NCBI GenBank assembly: GCA_900555495.1 | Contig: USLD01000094.1 | Span: forward strand, 1-5,653 | Direction: 5' to 3' | DNA: 5,653 nucleotides | Source of the DNA: an uncultured Slackia sp. | Lineage (GTDB): Bacteria; Actinomycetota; Coriobacteriia; Coriobacteriales; Eggerthellaceae | Shown: positions 1 through 5,334 of the stretch, one piece after another | How positions within the stretch are numbered: position 1 is the stretch's first letter | How the letters are laid out: each line of letters begins with the position of its first letter | Position numbers and translations under genes: made by a program | The notes under the pieces: model-generated | Told to the model about the DNA's origin: nothing | Databases searched by the model: none | Seen by the model: the letters and a program-made list of their open reading frames with translations, nothing else

Positions 1-549
1 CGCCGCGCCAAGGCGAAAGTGCTCGAAGCGTTTTCTTCAAATGGGGACGGAGCCGACGATGCCGAGCGGAAAGCGCCCTTGTCCGCACGTAGAAAGCAGG
101 CAGTCGAGAAGCTTTCCATCGAGCGGCATGTTCCTGAGATGGTCGATGCGGTCGCTTTGGGCATGCGGGCGGGATTGTCGTTCGAAAGCGCGTTCTCGCT
201 GTATTGCTCGCGTTTCGACGACGAGCTGGCTCTTGCGTGCCGGCGCGCGTGTCGGTCGTGGGAAAGCGGGATGGCGACGCGCGACGAGGCTTTGCGGCGC
301 CTTGCGGACGATTTGGACGTGCCGTCGCTGACGACGTTCGTGAACAACACGATGCGTTGTCTGCGCTACGGAAATCCCATGTCGCGCATGCTCGAGGTGA
401 TGGCGAGCGAGGCGCGTGGGTGCTATCGGGCGAAGATGGAGGAGCTGGTGGCGAAAGCGCCGGTGAAAATGCTTCTTCCCACGGCGGGGCTTATTTTGCC
501 GGCGATGTTGATCGTGGTCATGGGGCCGATCCTGCTCGAGTTTCTGTAG
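1..549 (+). CDS. tadC: Tad pilus inner-membrane platform protein TadC, C-terminal part (5' end outside window)
   Basis: The reading frame is open from the first base, so the true start lies upstream; the in-frame GTG at 19 has no convincing ribosome binding site and is not taken as the start. The visible 182 residues look like the second half of a type II secretion F-domain (GspF/TadC) protein. A charged linker (about residues 10-45) leads to a helical cytoplasmic domain with the segment VDAVALGMRAGLSFESAF. Next comes the usual APVKMLLP motif (around residue 157) and one C-terminal membrane span ending in GPILLEFL. TadB and TadC proteins form the inner-membrane platform on which the TadA ATPase drives Flp pilus assembly. 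The downstream pilin genes fit TadC well. The upstream pair of membrane spans expected for the family must lie before base 1. TadB is the main alternative, but TadB is normally encoded before TadC, and direct adjacency to the pilin genes favours TadC. Confidence 0.88.
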   Translation, partial: RRAKAKVLEAFSSNGDGADDAERKAPLSARRKQAVEKLSIERHVPEMVDAVALGMRAGLSFESAFSLYCSRFDDELALACRRACRSWESGMATRDEALRRLADDLDVPSLTTFVNNTMRCLRYGNPMSRMLEVMASEARGCYRAKMEELVAKAPVKMLLPTAGLILPAMLIVVMGPILLEFL

Positions 550-570
550 GACGGTTCTGTATTGGAAGAG

Positions 571-577
571 AAAGGGG
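571..577 (+). promoter_or_regulatory. Ribosome binding site of the first Flp prepilin
   Basis: AAAGGGG lies 6 bases before the ATG at 584 and fixes this start despite the unusually long leader it implies. The same heptamer occurs before the TTG start at 1069 and the ATG at 3916, so it looks like the preferred ribosome binding site of this operon. Confidence 0.7.
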
Positions 578-583
578 TTTGCC

Positions 584-886
584 ATGGTTTGGAAGCATGA
601 CAGGGAGATGTTCGGTTCGTCCGGATGCGTTGCGCAGGTGAAGGGGACTGAACCGTTGGGCCTGTTGCGCCGTGTGCAGGACGCGGGCGAACGCATCGGT
701 TGCGCGGCCCGCTCGTCGATGGCAAGCATGCATGCGAAGGCGGCTTGCCGAAGCGGGCAGGGCACGACGGAGTACGCAATCCTTGTCGGCGTGCTCGTGG
801 TAATCGCGATCGTGGCGATTACGCTGTTCCGTCCCAAAATCGAGGAGTTGTGGAATGCGATTGCGGACGGAATCAACGGACTGTAA
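584..886 (+). CDS. flp: Flp-type IVb prepilin, probably the major pilus subunit
   Basis: This 100-residue protein ends in a typical Flp pilin core. A class III prepilin cleavage site is visible at RSG|QGTTEY, with Gly58 at -1, Glu63 at +5 and Tyr64 at +6. A hydrophobic helix of about 18 residues follows (66-82), then a short amphipathic tail. The predicted mature pilin is 42 residues, normal for Flp. In the family, a prepilin peptidase (TadV/CpaA type) removes the leader and the Tad machine polymerises the pilin into an adhesive fibre. The leader is odd: 58 residues, against roughly 10-25 in most Flp prepilins. The ATG at 584 is chosen for its AAAGGGG ribosome binding site. The ATGs at 719 and 728 would give a short leader but have no visible ribosome binding site. 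The gene starts 34 bases after tadC, and its last 32 bases overlap the next pilin gene. Major-subunit status is inferred from its close match to Flp. Confidence 0.9.
   Translation: MVWKHDREMFGSSGCVAQVKGTEPLGLLRRVQDAGERIGCAARSSMASMHAKAACRSGQGTTEYAILVGVLVVIAIVAITLFRPKIEELWNAIADGINGL
842..847 (+). promoter_or_regulatory. Ribosome binding site of the second pilin gene, inside the first
   Basis: GAGGAG sits within the final codons of the first prepilin gene, 7 bases before the ATG at 855. It decides the start of the second pilin and makes its translation likely to depend on ribosomes finishing the first. Confidence 0.6.
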
Positions 887-1082
887 GGCCGGCACGCGCC
901 ACCTTTCAGGCCATGGTCAGGGAACGGTCGAATATGCACTGGTCACCGCAGCGTTTATCGCCATCGCCCTCGGTCTCGGCGTCCTCTGGCGGTTTCTTGC
1001 GGAGGGCGGTTTCGCCTCCGACGTGACGGATTCGCTGACGCATCGGCTTTTGAAAGGGGTGGCTGATCTTGTTCTGTTCTGA
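855..1082 (+). CDS. flp: Second Flp-like prepilin or pseudopilin
   Basis: This 75-residue protein carries a class III prepilin site, GHG|QGTVEY. Gly21 is at -1, Glu26 at +5 and Tyr27 at +6, followed by a hydrophobic stretch (28-45). The 54-residue mature part is longer than a standard Flp pilin and ends in an amphipathic tail rich in Leu and Val. It is probably processed by the same prepilin peptidase as its neighbour and exported by the Tad system, as a minor pilin or a second fibre subunit. The start overlaps the end of the first pilin gene by 32 bases. It is supported by an internal GAGGAG ribosome binding site. The 3' end overlaps the following TadE-like gene by 14 bases. Its exact role is not shown by the sequence. 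Confidence 0.82.
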   Translation: MRLRTESTDCKAGTRHLSGHGQGTVEYALVTAAFIAIALGLGVLWRFLAEGGFASDVTDSLTHRLLKGVADLVLF

Positions 1083-1623
1083 CGAGGGTGCAGCGTGCGG
1101 TCTTGCGCGGCGTGCGCTCCTGCCGCCCATCGCGCGGCGAGCGGCCCGGTCGGGCCAGGCGAGCGTCGAAGCCGCTTTCCTGGCCCCCGTTCTGCTTCTG
1201 GGGTTTCTCCTGCTCCTGCAGCCGGGAATCGTGCTGTATGACCGGGCGGTTATGGAATCGGCCGCTTCGGAGGGGTGCCGTTTGCTCGAAACGCGCTCGT
1301 CGCAAAGCGACGCCGAGGTGAGGGCGTATATCGAACGGCGCCTCGAGGCCGTTCCGGGTGTCGAGGCGTTTCATGCGGGGGAGTGGCTGATCGAGTTCTC
1401 GGGATCGCAGGCCGACGATGCGACGAAGGTTTCGATCGAGCATTCGCTGAAGCCGCTTCCCCTGGTCGGCGCCGCTATGGGGTTTGCGGGAATGCTCGAC
1501 GGGCGGGGTTTGTATCGGCAGGGGGTGTCGTGTGTCGCCGCGGTGAGGGACGAATGGTTGACGGGTTCGGAGCGCGGTTGCGATCCCGAGGCGTGGATAG
1601 AACGGTGGGATGAAAAGGTGTGA
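1069..1623 (+). CDS. tadE: TadE-like minor pseudopilin
   Basis: This is a 184-residue protein with the TadE/TadF layout. A basic N-terminal leader ends in the cleavage context RSG|QASVEAAF, with Gly29 at -1 and Glu34 at +5. A hydrophobic helix (about 36-57) follows, then a roughly 125-residue extracytoplasmic domain containing a few cysteines that could form disulfides. TadE-family pseudopilins are cut by the Tad prepilin peptidase and are needed for pilus assembly or initiation. The start is the TTG at 1069, because AAAGGGG (1053-1059) lies 9 bases upstream and a TGA at 1051 closes the frame just before it. No ATG or GTG start fits better. It overlaps the second pilin gene by 14 bases. The family call is firm; its separation from TadF is not, so the symbol is by family only. 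Confidence 0.82.
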   Translation: MFCSDEGAACGLARRALLPPIARRAARSGQASVEAAFLAPVLLLGFLLLLQPGIVLYDRAVMESAASEGCRLLETRSSQSDAEVRAYIERRLEAVPGVEAFHAGEWLIEFSGSQADDATKVSIEHSLKPLPLVGAAMGFAGMLDGRGLYRQGVSCVAAVRDEWLTGSERGCDPEAWIERWDEKV

Positions 1624-1640
1624 TCGCGGAAGGGGGCGTC

Positions 1641-3509
1641 ATGAACGTCTGTGCGGATGAAAGGAAGCGCCGTTGCGCGACGGATCGGTTCATGGGCCGC
1701 GACGGGTTCACGACGTTCGGCACGGCAGTCGCGCTCCTGACGGCCTGCGCCCTTGCATTCGCCTGTGTCTGGACGGTTCGCAACCAGTCGCGCGCGACGG
1801 GCGTGCAGGCGACGGCCGATGCCGCCGCGCTCGCGGCTCAAAACGAGGTGGCCGAATTCGTCATAGCGGTCCGCGTGGCCGATTCGGCGCTTTTGAGCAT
1901 GTCGCTGACCGGGCTCGCCCTTGTCGGCGTAGGAACGGCGTGCTGCTGCGTGCCGTCGGGGCAGGCGGCTGGAAAGGCGTTGATGGAAACGGGGAAGAAG
2001 CTCCTCGACAAACGCGACGAGATGGCGCGCACGGCGAAGGAGCTGCTTTCTTCCGCGCAGGACGCGTTGCCTGCGGCGGCCCAGGTGCAGGCTCAGGCCG
2101 TCATGCAGGAAAACGCCGCCGCGCTCGGGGGAAAAGCGGTCGGTGCCATCGAACTGGTGCCGCGCGAGGGGGAGCCTTTGGAGTTGGGCGATTCGTCTGC
2201 CGGAGCGGCAGCCGACGAAGCTTTGGACGCGAGCGACGATATCGCCGATGCGGCGCAGGAGGCCGAGCGGGCGCGAGGCGAAGCCCAAGAAGCGCTCGAA
2301 AGGGGCTTCGCGCACGATTGCGGCAACGCGCCCGGGTACTGCATGTACGAGCGGGCCGATACGGTCGCCGGGCTGCCGTCGTCGAAAAATCCCCTGTATC
2401 ACAGCGTGAACTCGTGGTCGTTCAAGGCGGCGCTCGACCGTGCGCAAGCGTATTACCCGCATCGGGCCGCTACGGAGGCACCTTCGGGCGAAGGCGTCGA
2501 AGAGCAGGCGCGCAGCGCGCTTCGCAAGAAGTTCTACGGGTTCGCGGCTGAAAAGTTGAAGGAGGGAAGGGCGGTCGATGACGGGGAGTCGGTTCCGGAT
2601 ATCAGTTTCCCGCTCTTGCCGAAAAACACCGCGGAGATGAAGGAGACCGAGCTTTATACCGATGTCGTCTATCCCGTTGCGGGCGGATGCCTGCATGCGT
2701 GGGACGGATGTCCTGGAGCCGCGTCGGGCGTCGAGGCGCGCGGGTCTCTCGCCCAGCAGGATGCCGGGGCGTACGAGGTCTGTCCGACATGCGGGTTCGA
2801 TGCCGTTTCTCTTGGGAAGGTGGCCGCCGCGTCGTCGTCGATCGAAAACGGCTTCGAGTACCACTACCGAAAGGTGGCCGAGGCGGCGCGCGATTACGTC
2901 GCGGCGCTGGAGCGCGCCATTCCTGCCGAATCGGCGGCGAAAGACGCGGTGGACGGGGTGTTCGACCGAATAGGCGAAGCGCTCGGCGAATTGGGCGATT
3001 GCAGAATCGAAGCCTATCCTCCGGGCCGATACGGGGCTTTGGCCGCCTTGTCGTTCGGCGTCGACGGAGGCTTTGCGACGCCTTTCGTGCCTGCGGCTTC
3101 CGACGAGGGATCGTTCGCGGCGATCTCTGCCAGCGTACTGGGCGAAGACGCCGAAGAGGACGTGCTGTCTTCTTTGCTCGACGGCGTGGCCGATCGGATA
3201 GGGCCGCCGCTTTCCGACGCCGGCCCCGCGGTGTTGTCGTTGTGGGCGTCGATGGTGAAAGCGTATTCGACGGGAACGGAGGGGTTGTGCTCGGGAGTAG
3301 AGGAGCTTCTGGATTCGCTGCCGCTCATCGGCTCGACGGGTTTGGGCTCGTGGGCGGCGGAGGCGCTGATGGGCGTGTTGGAGGCGGCGGGCATCGAGCC
3401 TGCGAACACCGAGGCCGCCAAGCCTTTCGTGGTGAACACCGAGCACGTCGCGTCTTTGGGCGACGGCCCTGTCGCGACGGCGATCGCGGCGATCAAAGGC
3501 GGGCCGTGA
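1641..3509 (+). CDS. tadG: Large TadG-like pilus-associated protein with a long unrecognised extracytoplasmic region
   Basis: The N-terminus resembles the TadG/Tad-like N-terminal domain: a basic start, one membrane helix (about 26-46) and the typical motif ATADAAALAA (58-66). A second hydrophobic patch (about 84-104) includes three consecutive cysteines (101-103). Two Ala/Glu-rich helical, possibly coiled-coil, stretches follow (about 109-160 and 185-222). A central part has cysteines at 227, 234, 350, 357, 381 and 384, plus His352; residues 381-384 read CPTC, as in zinc knuckles. The C-terminal third is Ala/Gly/Ser-rich. TadG-type proteins are membrane-anchored accessory components of the Flp pilus. 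Everything past residue 105 is unrecognised. The ATG at 1641 is preferred for its GGAAGGGGG ribosome binding site (1628-1636). A GTG at 1620, overlapping the previous stop as GTGA, would add 7 residues. At 622 residues it dominates this end of the operon, and it overlaps the next gene by 4 bases. Confidence 0.72.
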   Translation: MNVCADERKRRCATDRFMGRDGFTTFGTAVALLTACALAFACVWTVRNQSRATGVQATADAAALAAQNEVAEFVIAVRVADSALLSMSLTGLALVGVGTACCCVPSGQAAGKALMETGKKLLDKRDEMARTAKELLSSAQDALPAAAQVQAQAVMQENAAALGGKAVGAIELVPREGEPLELGDSSAGAAADEALDASDDIADAAQEAERARGEAQEALERGFAHDCGNAPGYCMYERADTVAGLPSSKNPLYHSVNSWSFKAALDRAQAYYPHRAATEAPSGEGVEEQARSALRKKFYGFAAEKLKEGRAVDDGESVPDISFPLLPKNTAEMKETELYTDVVYPVAGGCLHAWDGCPGAASGVEARGSLAQQDAGAYEVCPTCGFDAVSLGKVAAASSSIENGFEYHYRKVAEAARDYVAALERAIPAESAAKDAVDGVFDRIGEALGELGDCRIEAYPPGRYGALAALSFGVDGGFATPFVPAASDEGSFAAISASVLGEDAEEDVLSSLLDGVADRIGPPLSDAGPAVLSLWASMVKAYSTGTEGLCSGVEELLDSLPLIGSTGLGSWAAEALMGVLEAAGIEPANTEAAKPFVVNTEHVASLGDGPVATAIAAIKGGP

Positions 3510-3919
3510 GACATTGCGGCCCCGATGCGCGCGGGCAGATGGCGGTGGAGTTCGCCGTGGCGATGCCCGTTATCGCGGCGGTTGCGTTCATCCTGGTCAA
3601 CGGCCTTATTTTTGCAGGAGATTGCGCCGCGTTCGATATCGCGGCGCGCGATGCGATTCGCATGCAGGCCGATGACGGATGGGAACCGCAGGCGGCCTCG
3701 GAGGTTCGCGTCCGCATCGAGGACCGCTTGGGCATGGAGCACGAATCGGTCGAAGTGACGTGCGAAAAGACGGGATCGGGGCATGTCCGCTACACGGCGG
3801 CCGCGAATTTCTCGCCGCCGTTTCTCGAAGGCGTGAACGTGTTCGGAATCGAAGCGTTCGCGTTGAGGCACGAGGTGGAATTCACGGTGAGTCCGTATAG
3901 GAAAGGGGTGGTGATATGA
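3506..3919 (+). CDS. tadE: Second TadE-like pseudopilin, GTG start
   Basis: This 137-residue protein has a very short leader and a class III prepilin site at ARG|QMAVEF, with Gly10 at -1, Glu15 at +5 and Phe16 at +6. A hydrophobic helix (about 16-37) and a small extracytoplasmic domain of about 100 residues follow. The GTG at 3506 forms a 4-base GTGA overlap with the stop of the TadG-like gene. A ribosome binding site (AAAGG, 3495-3499) lies 6 bases upstream. The frame stays open far upstream inside the TadG-like gene, but that extension is arginine-rich shadow sequence and not coding. The protein probably acts with the first TadE-like pseudopilin in pilus assembly. Its 3' end overlaps the DUF192 gene by ATGA, which implies translational coupling. 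TadF is an alternative family label. Confidence 0.8.
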   Translation: MRHCGPDARGQMAVEFAVAMPVIAAVAFILVNGLIFAGDCAAFDIAARDAIRMQADDGWEPQAASEVRVRIEDRLGMEHESVEVTCEKTGSGHVRYTAAANFSPPFLEGVNVFGIEAFALRHEVEFTVSPYRKGVVI

Positions 3920-4221
3920 CGGGGTTCGTCGTGTTGACAAGGCTCGGGGAGCGGCTGCGAGGGCTGAAGGGGTCGGCATCGCGGCCGTGCGAAACCTATG
4001 CGGTGCTCGTCCCGTGCCGCGATATCCACACGTTCGGGATGAAGTGCCCCATCGACGTCGCGTTCGTCGACGCGCGCGGCATGGTCGTCGCGGCATCGAG
4101 AAACGTTGCGCCCGCCCGCAGACTTCGTTGCGCGCGTGCGCGCATGACGCTTGAACGTCGCTCGTGCGAGGGTCCCTGGTTCGAGCCGGGAGACTTCGTT
4201 TTTGCCGAGCCGCCGCGATGA
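3916..4221 (+). CDS. DUF192 family protein at the end of the Tad operon
   Basis: This 101-residue protein matches the DUF192 fold pattern. The segment HTFGMKCPIDVAFVDARG (38-55) corresponds to the family's characteristic phenylalanine/tryptophan-x-Met-Lys, Pro-Leu/Ile-Asp, phe-x-asp signature. A later GPWFEPGDFVF matches the closing 'G...GD' strand of the family. Many DUF192 proteins are longer and secreted; this one has no signal peptide and five cysteines (25, 34, 44, 72, 84). It is therefore predicted to be cytoplasmic. The family has no established biochemical function. The ATG overlaps the stop of the second TadE-like gene (ATGA), and AAAGGGG (3902-3908) lies 7 bases upstream, so it is a genuine operon member. 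The coupling suggests a link to pilus production, but that is inference. Confidence 0.8.
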   Translation: MTGFVVLTRLGERLRGLKGSASRPCETYAVLVPCRDIHTFGMKCPIDVAFVDARGMVVAASRNVAPARRLRCARARMTLERRSCEGPWFEPGDFVFAEPPR

Positions 4222-4255
4222 CGGCGGCGCGCTTCGCCGCTTCGGGGCGCCGCCG
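4209..4255 (+). terminator. Two mutually exclusive GC-only hairpins at the end of the Tad operon
   Basis: A 7-base-pair stem pairs GCCGCCG (4209-4215) with CGGCGGC (4222-4228) across the DUF192 stop codon. A second, 9-base-pair stem pairs CGGCGGCGC (4222-4230) with GCGCCGCCG (4247-4255), with a 16-base loop. Both use 4222-4228, so only one can form at a time. No T-run follows, so this is not a classical intrinsic terminator. It could instead stabilise the 3' end of the transcript, assist factor-dependent termination or pause transcription. In GC-rich DNA such stems also arise by chance. Confidence 0.35.
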
Positions 4256-4283
4256 CGGTATTCGCGCGAATTCGATTCTATCC

Positions 4284-4293
4284 AGAGAAAGGA
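4284..4293 (+). promoter_or_regulatory. Ribosome binding site of the zinc-ribbon gene
   Basis: AGAGAAAGGA lies 7 bases before the ATG at 4301. It selects that start over the longer open frame beginning in the preceding gene. Confidence 0.65.
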
Positions 4294-4300
4294 ATGTCCG

Positions 4301-4711
4301 ATGAAAACATGTCCCGTGTGCGGCGCACGCTGCTTCGACGATATGGCCGTATGCTACGGATGCCTGCACGACTTCTCCCGTCCTGCCTTGGCGGAAAATG
4401 ACGATGCGGCCGACGCGCTTCAGGGCGTATCTCGCTTCGGGGAGGCGCTTGAGGACGATTGCGATATCGACGACGCGGACGAAGGCCGTCTCGAGCCGGT
4501 GCCTGCGGCGGCCGCGGGAGATGCGCCGTCGCCGTGCGTTTCATGCTCATGCGGCGAGGGCGGTCAGACGGCCTTCATGCCCGTTCCCATGGTCACCGTG
4601 GTCGCCCGAGGGAACGCCCCGACGCCGGCGTCTGCGGCTTTGGGAGAGCCGGCCGTGTTCGAGATACGCATTCCTCACGGATCGAGCGTCGTCCTGCGAG
4701 CGCAGCAGTAA
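4301..4711 (+). CDS. Small zinc-ribbon protein of unknown function
   Basis: This 136-residue protein opens with a textbook zinc ribbon: CPVCG at 4-8 and CYGC at 18-21. An acidic linker (about 32-65, many Asp and Glu) follows, then a second cysteine cluster CVSCSC (79-84). The C-terminus is a beta-like tail (VFEIRIPHGSSVVLR). There is no signal peptide or membrane segment, so it is predicted to be cytoplasmic. The ribbon probably binds one zinc ion through Cys4, Cys7, Cys18 and Cys21; the second cluster may bind metal too. The start is set by AGAGAAAGGA, 7 bases upstream. It follows the Tad operon after a 79-base gap containing hairpins and precedes the iron-uptake genes after a terminator-like hairpin, so it may be its own unit or the last gene of the Tad transcript. 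I do not recognise the family beyond the ribbon. Confidence 0.75.
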   Translation: MKTCPVCGARCFDDMAVCYGCLHDFSRPALAENDDAADALQGVSRFGEALEDDCDIDDADEGRLEPVPAAAAGDAPSPCVSCSCGEGGQTAFMPVPMVTVVARGNAPTPASAALGEPAVFEIRIPHGSSVVLRAQQ

Positions 4712-4734
4712 GGCGTTTCCATCCCGCCTTGTTT
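4709..4734 (+). terminator. Weak intrinsic terminator-like hairpin after the zinc-ribbon gene
   Basis: AAGGCG (4710-4715), starting inside the stop codon, pairs with CGCCTT (4725-4730) around a 9-base loop. It is followed by GTTT and a generally T-rich stretch. The stem is only 6 base pairs and the T-run is short, so termination would be partial at best. Its position between two functionally unrelated gene groups supports the reading. Confidence 0.4.
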
Positions 4735-4780
4735 CCTGAAAAAGTTTCCCACAGGTTCCTTTTTCACCGAAAACCCGGTA

Positions 4781-4810
4781 TTGTTCTTCATTAGTTATCC
4801 AAGGTTTACT
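4781..4810 (+). promoter_or_regulatory. Candidate promoter of the feoA operon
   Basis: The 115 bases between the zinc-ribbon gene and the first feoA are clearly more AT-rich than the rest of the window, as expected for a promoter. TTGTTC (4781-4786) could be a -35 box and TTTACT (4805-4810) a -10 box, 18 bases apart. Transcription would start about 10 bases before the ATG at 4827. An imperfect 13-base dyad (AAAACCCGGTATT, 4770-4782; 5 of 6 pairs) overlaps the upstream edge and could be an operator. I could not match it to a Fur or DtxR consensus, so iron control remains an expectation only. Confidence 0.35.
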
Positions 4811-4826
4811 TCAAGGACGGCATGAT

Positions 4827-5207
4827 ATGGCGATGGTTGCTTCGTTGCGTTCAAAGGGATTGTTCGGTGCGGGTAGGGCGATCGGGACGTCGCGCGCGAA
4901 AGAACGCACGATGCCGTCGGCGCCTGTTTGCAACGCCGCTGACGAGGCCGACTGTATTCGCTGTTCGGATATGCGCCCGTCTTGCCCTTCGATGCCGCTT
5001 GCGTTCGCAGGCGCGGGCGTCGAAGCGGCGGTTTTGTCGGTGCGCGGCTCGAAAGAATCTTGTCATCACCTCGAGAATCTCGGTTTCGTCGAAGGCGCTC
5101 GCATAAAGGTGGTATATGAGGCGGCGGGAAACCTCATCGTCGAGGTCAAGGGGTCTCAAGTGGCGCTTGACCGCCAAGCGGCCATGAAGGTTTCGGTGGG
5201 CGTCTGA
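4827..5207 (+). CDS. feoA: FeoA domain protein with a cysteine-bearing N-terminal extension
   Basis: The C-terminal 71 residues (56-126) form a complete FeoA SH3-like domain. It starts MPLAFAGAG, has the conserved turn LENLGFVEGARIKVV (82-96), and ends in NLIVEVKGSQVALD plus a final helix-strand. FeoA proteins are small cytoplasmic partners of the ferrous iron transporter FeoB. The first 55 residues are unusual: a basic stretch, then cysteines at 35, 43, 46 and 53 (spacing C-x7-C-x2-C-x6-C), with another Cys79 followed by two His inside the domain. The ATG at 4827 is chosen because AAGGA (4813-4817) lies 9 bases upstream. The internal ATG at 4992 would give a standard-length FeoA but has no visible ribosome binding site. 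The ATG at 4822 is in another frame. It precedes a second feoA, a common arrangement before feoB in anaerobes. The domain call is firm; the function of the extension is unknown. Confidence 0.85.
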   Translation: MAMVASLRSKGLFGAGRAIGTSRAKERTMPSAPVCNAADEADCIRCSDMRPSCPSMPLAFAGAGVEAAVLSVRGSKESCHHLENLGFVEGARIKVVYEAAGNLIVEVKGSQVALDRQAAMKVSVGV

Positions 5208-5244
5208 TATTCGGACGATGTTTCGACGATGTCGGCTACGCGGA

Positions 5245-5298
5245 CGCGCGGCTTGCGTCGTTGTCGCGCTTTTCCGCAGGCCGCACGGCTTGCGTCGT
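5245..5298 (+). repeat. 17-base direct repeat, one mismatch, between the two feoA genes
   Basis: CGCGCGGCTTGCGTCGT (5245-5261) recurs as CGCACGGCTTGCGTCGT (5282-5298), with a period of 37 bases. The last 13 bases are identical. Just upstream, GACGATGT occurs twice with an 11-base period (5214-5221 and 5225-5232). The region codes for nothing convincing, so the copies could be protein binding sites or the remnant of a small duplication. Confidence 0.5.
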
Positions 5299-5312
5299 CG
5301 ATCAGGGAATAC

Positions 5313-5334
5313 GGCGCCGCGAGGCGGCGTCTTT
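5313..5334 (+). other. Hairpin upstream of the second feoA
   Basis: GGCGCCGC (5313-5320) pairs with GCGGCGTC (5324-5331) around a 3-base GAG loop: 8 pairs including one G-T. It is followed by TTT, 8 bases before the purine-rich ribosome binding site of the next gene. It could be a weak terminator, a processing or stability element, or chance in GC-rich DNA. Confidence 0.35.

Noticed and set aside
37..939. A 300-codon minus-strand open frame.
   Set aside because: It is antisense to tadC and both pilin genes, which have clear family matches; the translation shows no domain.
1371..3446. A 691-codon open frame on the minus strand.
   Set aside because: It lies opposite the TadE- and TadG-like genes, is extremely Arg/His-rich with no recognisable domain, and has the composition expected of a reverse-strand shadow in GC-rich DNA.
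2687..3505. An upstream extension of the second TadE-like frame giving a 410-residue protein.
   Set aside because: The extension is Arg/Gly-rich and lies out of frame inside the TadG-like gene. The GTG at 3506 gives a proper short leader and a ribosome binding site.
4260..4271. A perfect 12-base palindrome, ATTCGCGCGAAT, upstream of the zinc-ribbon gene, considered as an operator.
   Set aside because: About one perfect 12-base palindrome is expected by chance in a window this size, and no convincing promoter boxes flank it. Its intergenic position is the only point in its favour.
4151..4300. Extension of the zinc-ribbon frame back into the DUF192 gene.
   Set aside because: It lacks a ribosome binding site and passes through hairpin-forming non-coding sequence; the ATG at 4301 has a strong site.
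3014..4369. A 451-codon minus-strand open frame spanning the end of the Tad operon.
   Set aside because: It runs antisense to three well-supported genes with overlapping starts and ribosome binding sites, and its translation is low-complexity and basic.
4822..5106. A 94-codon frame starting just before the first feoA.
   Set aside because: It is almost entirely Arg/Cys/Ser and overlaps the FeoA frame, which has clear homology; it is a frame shadow.
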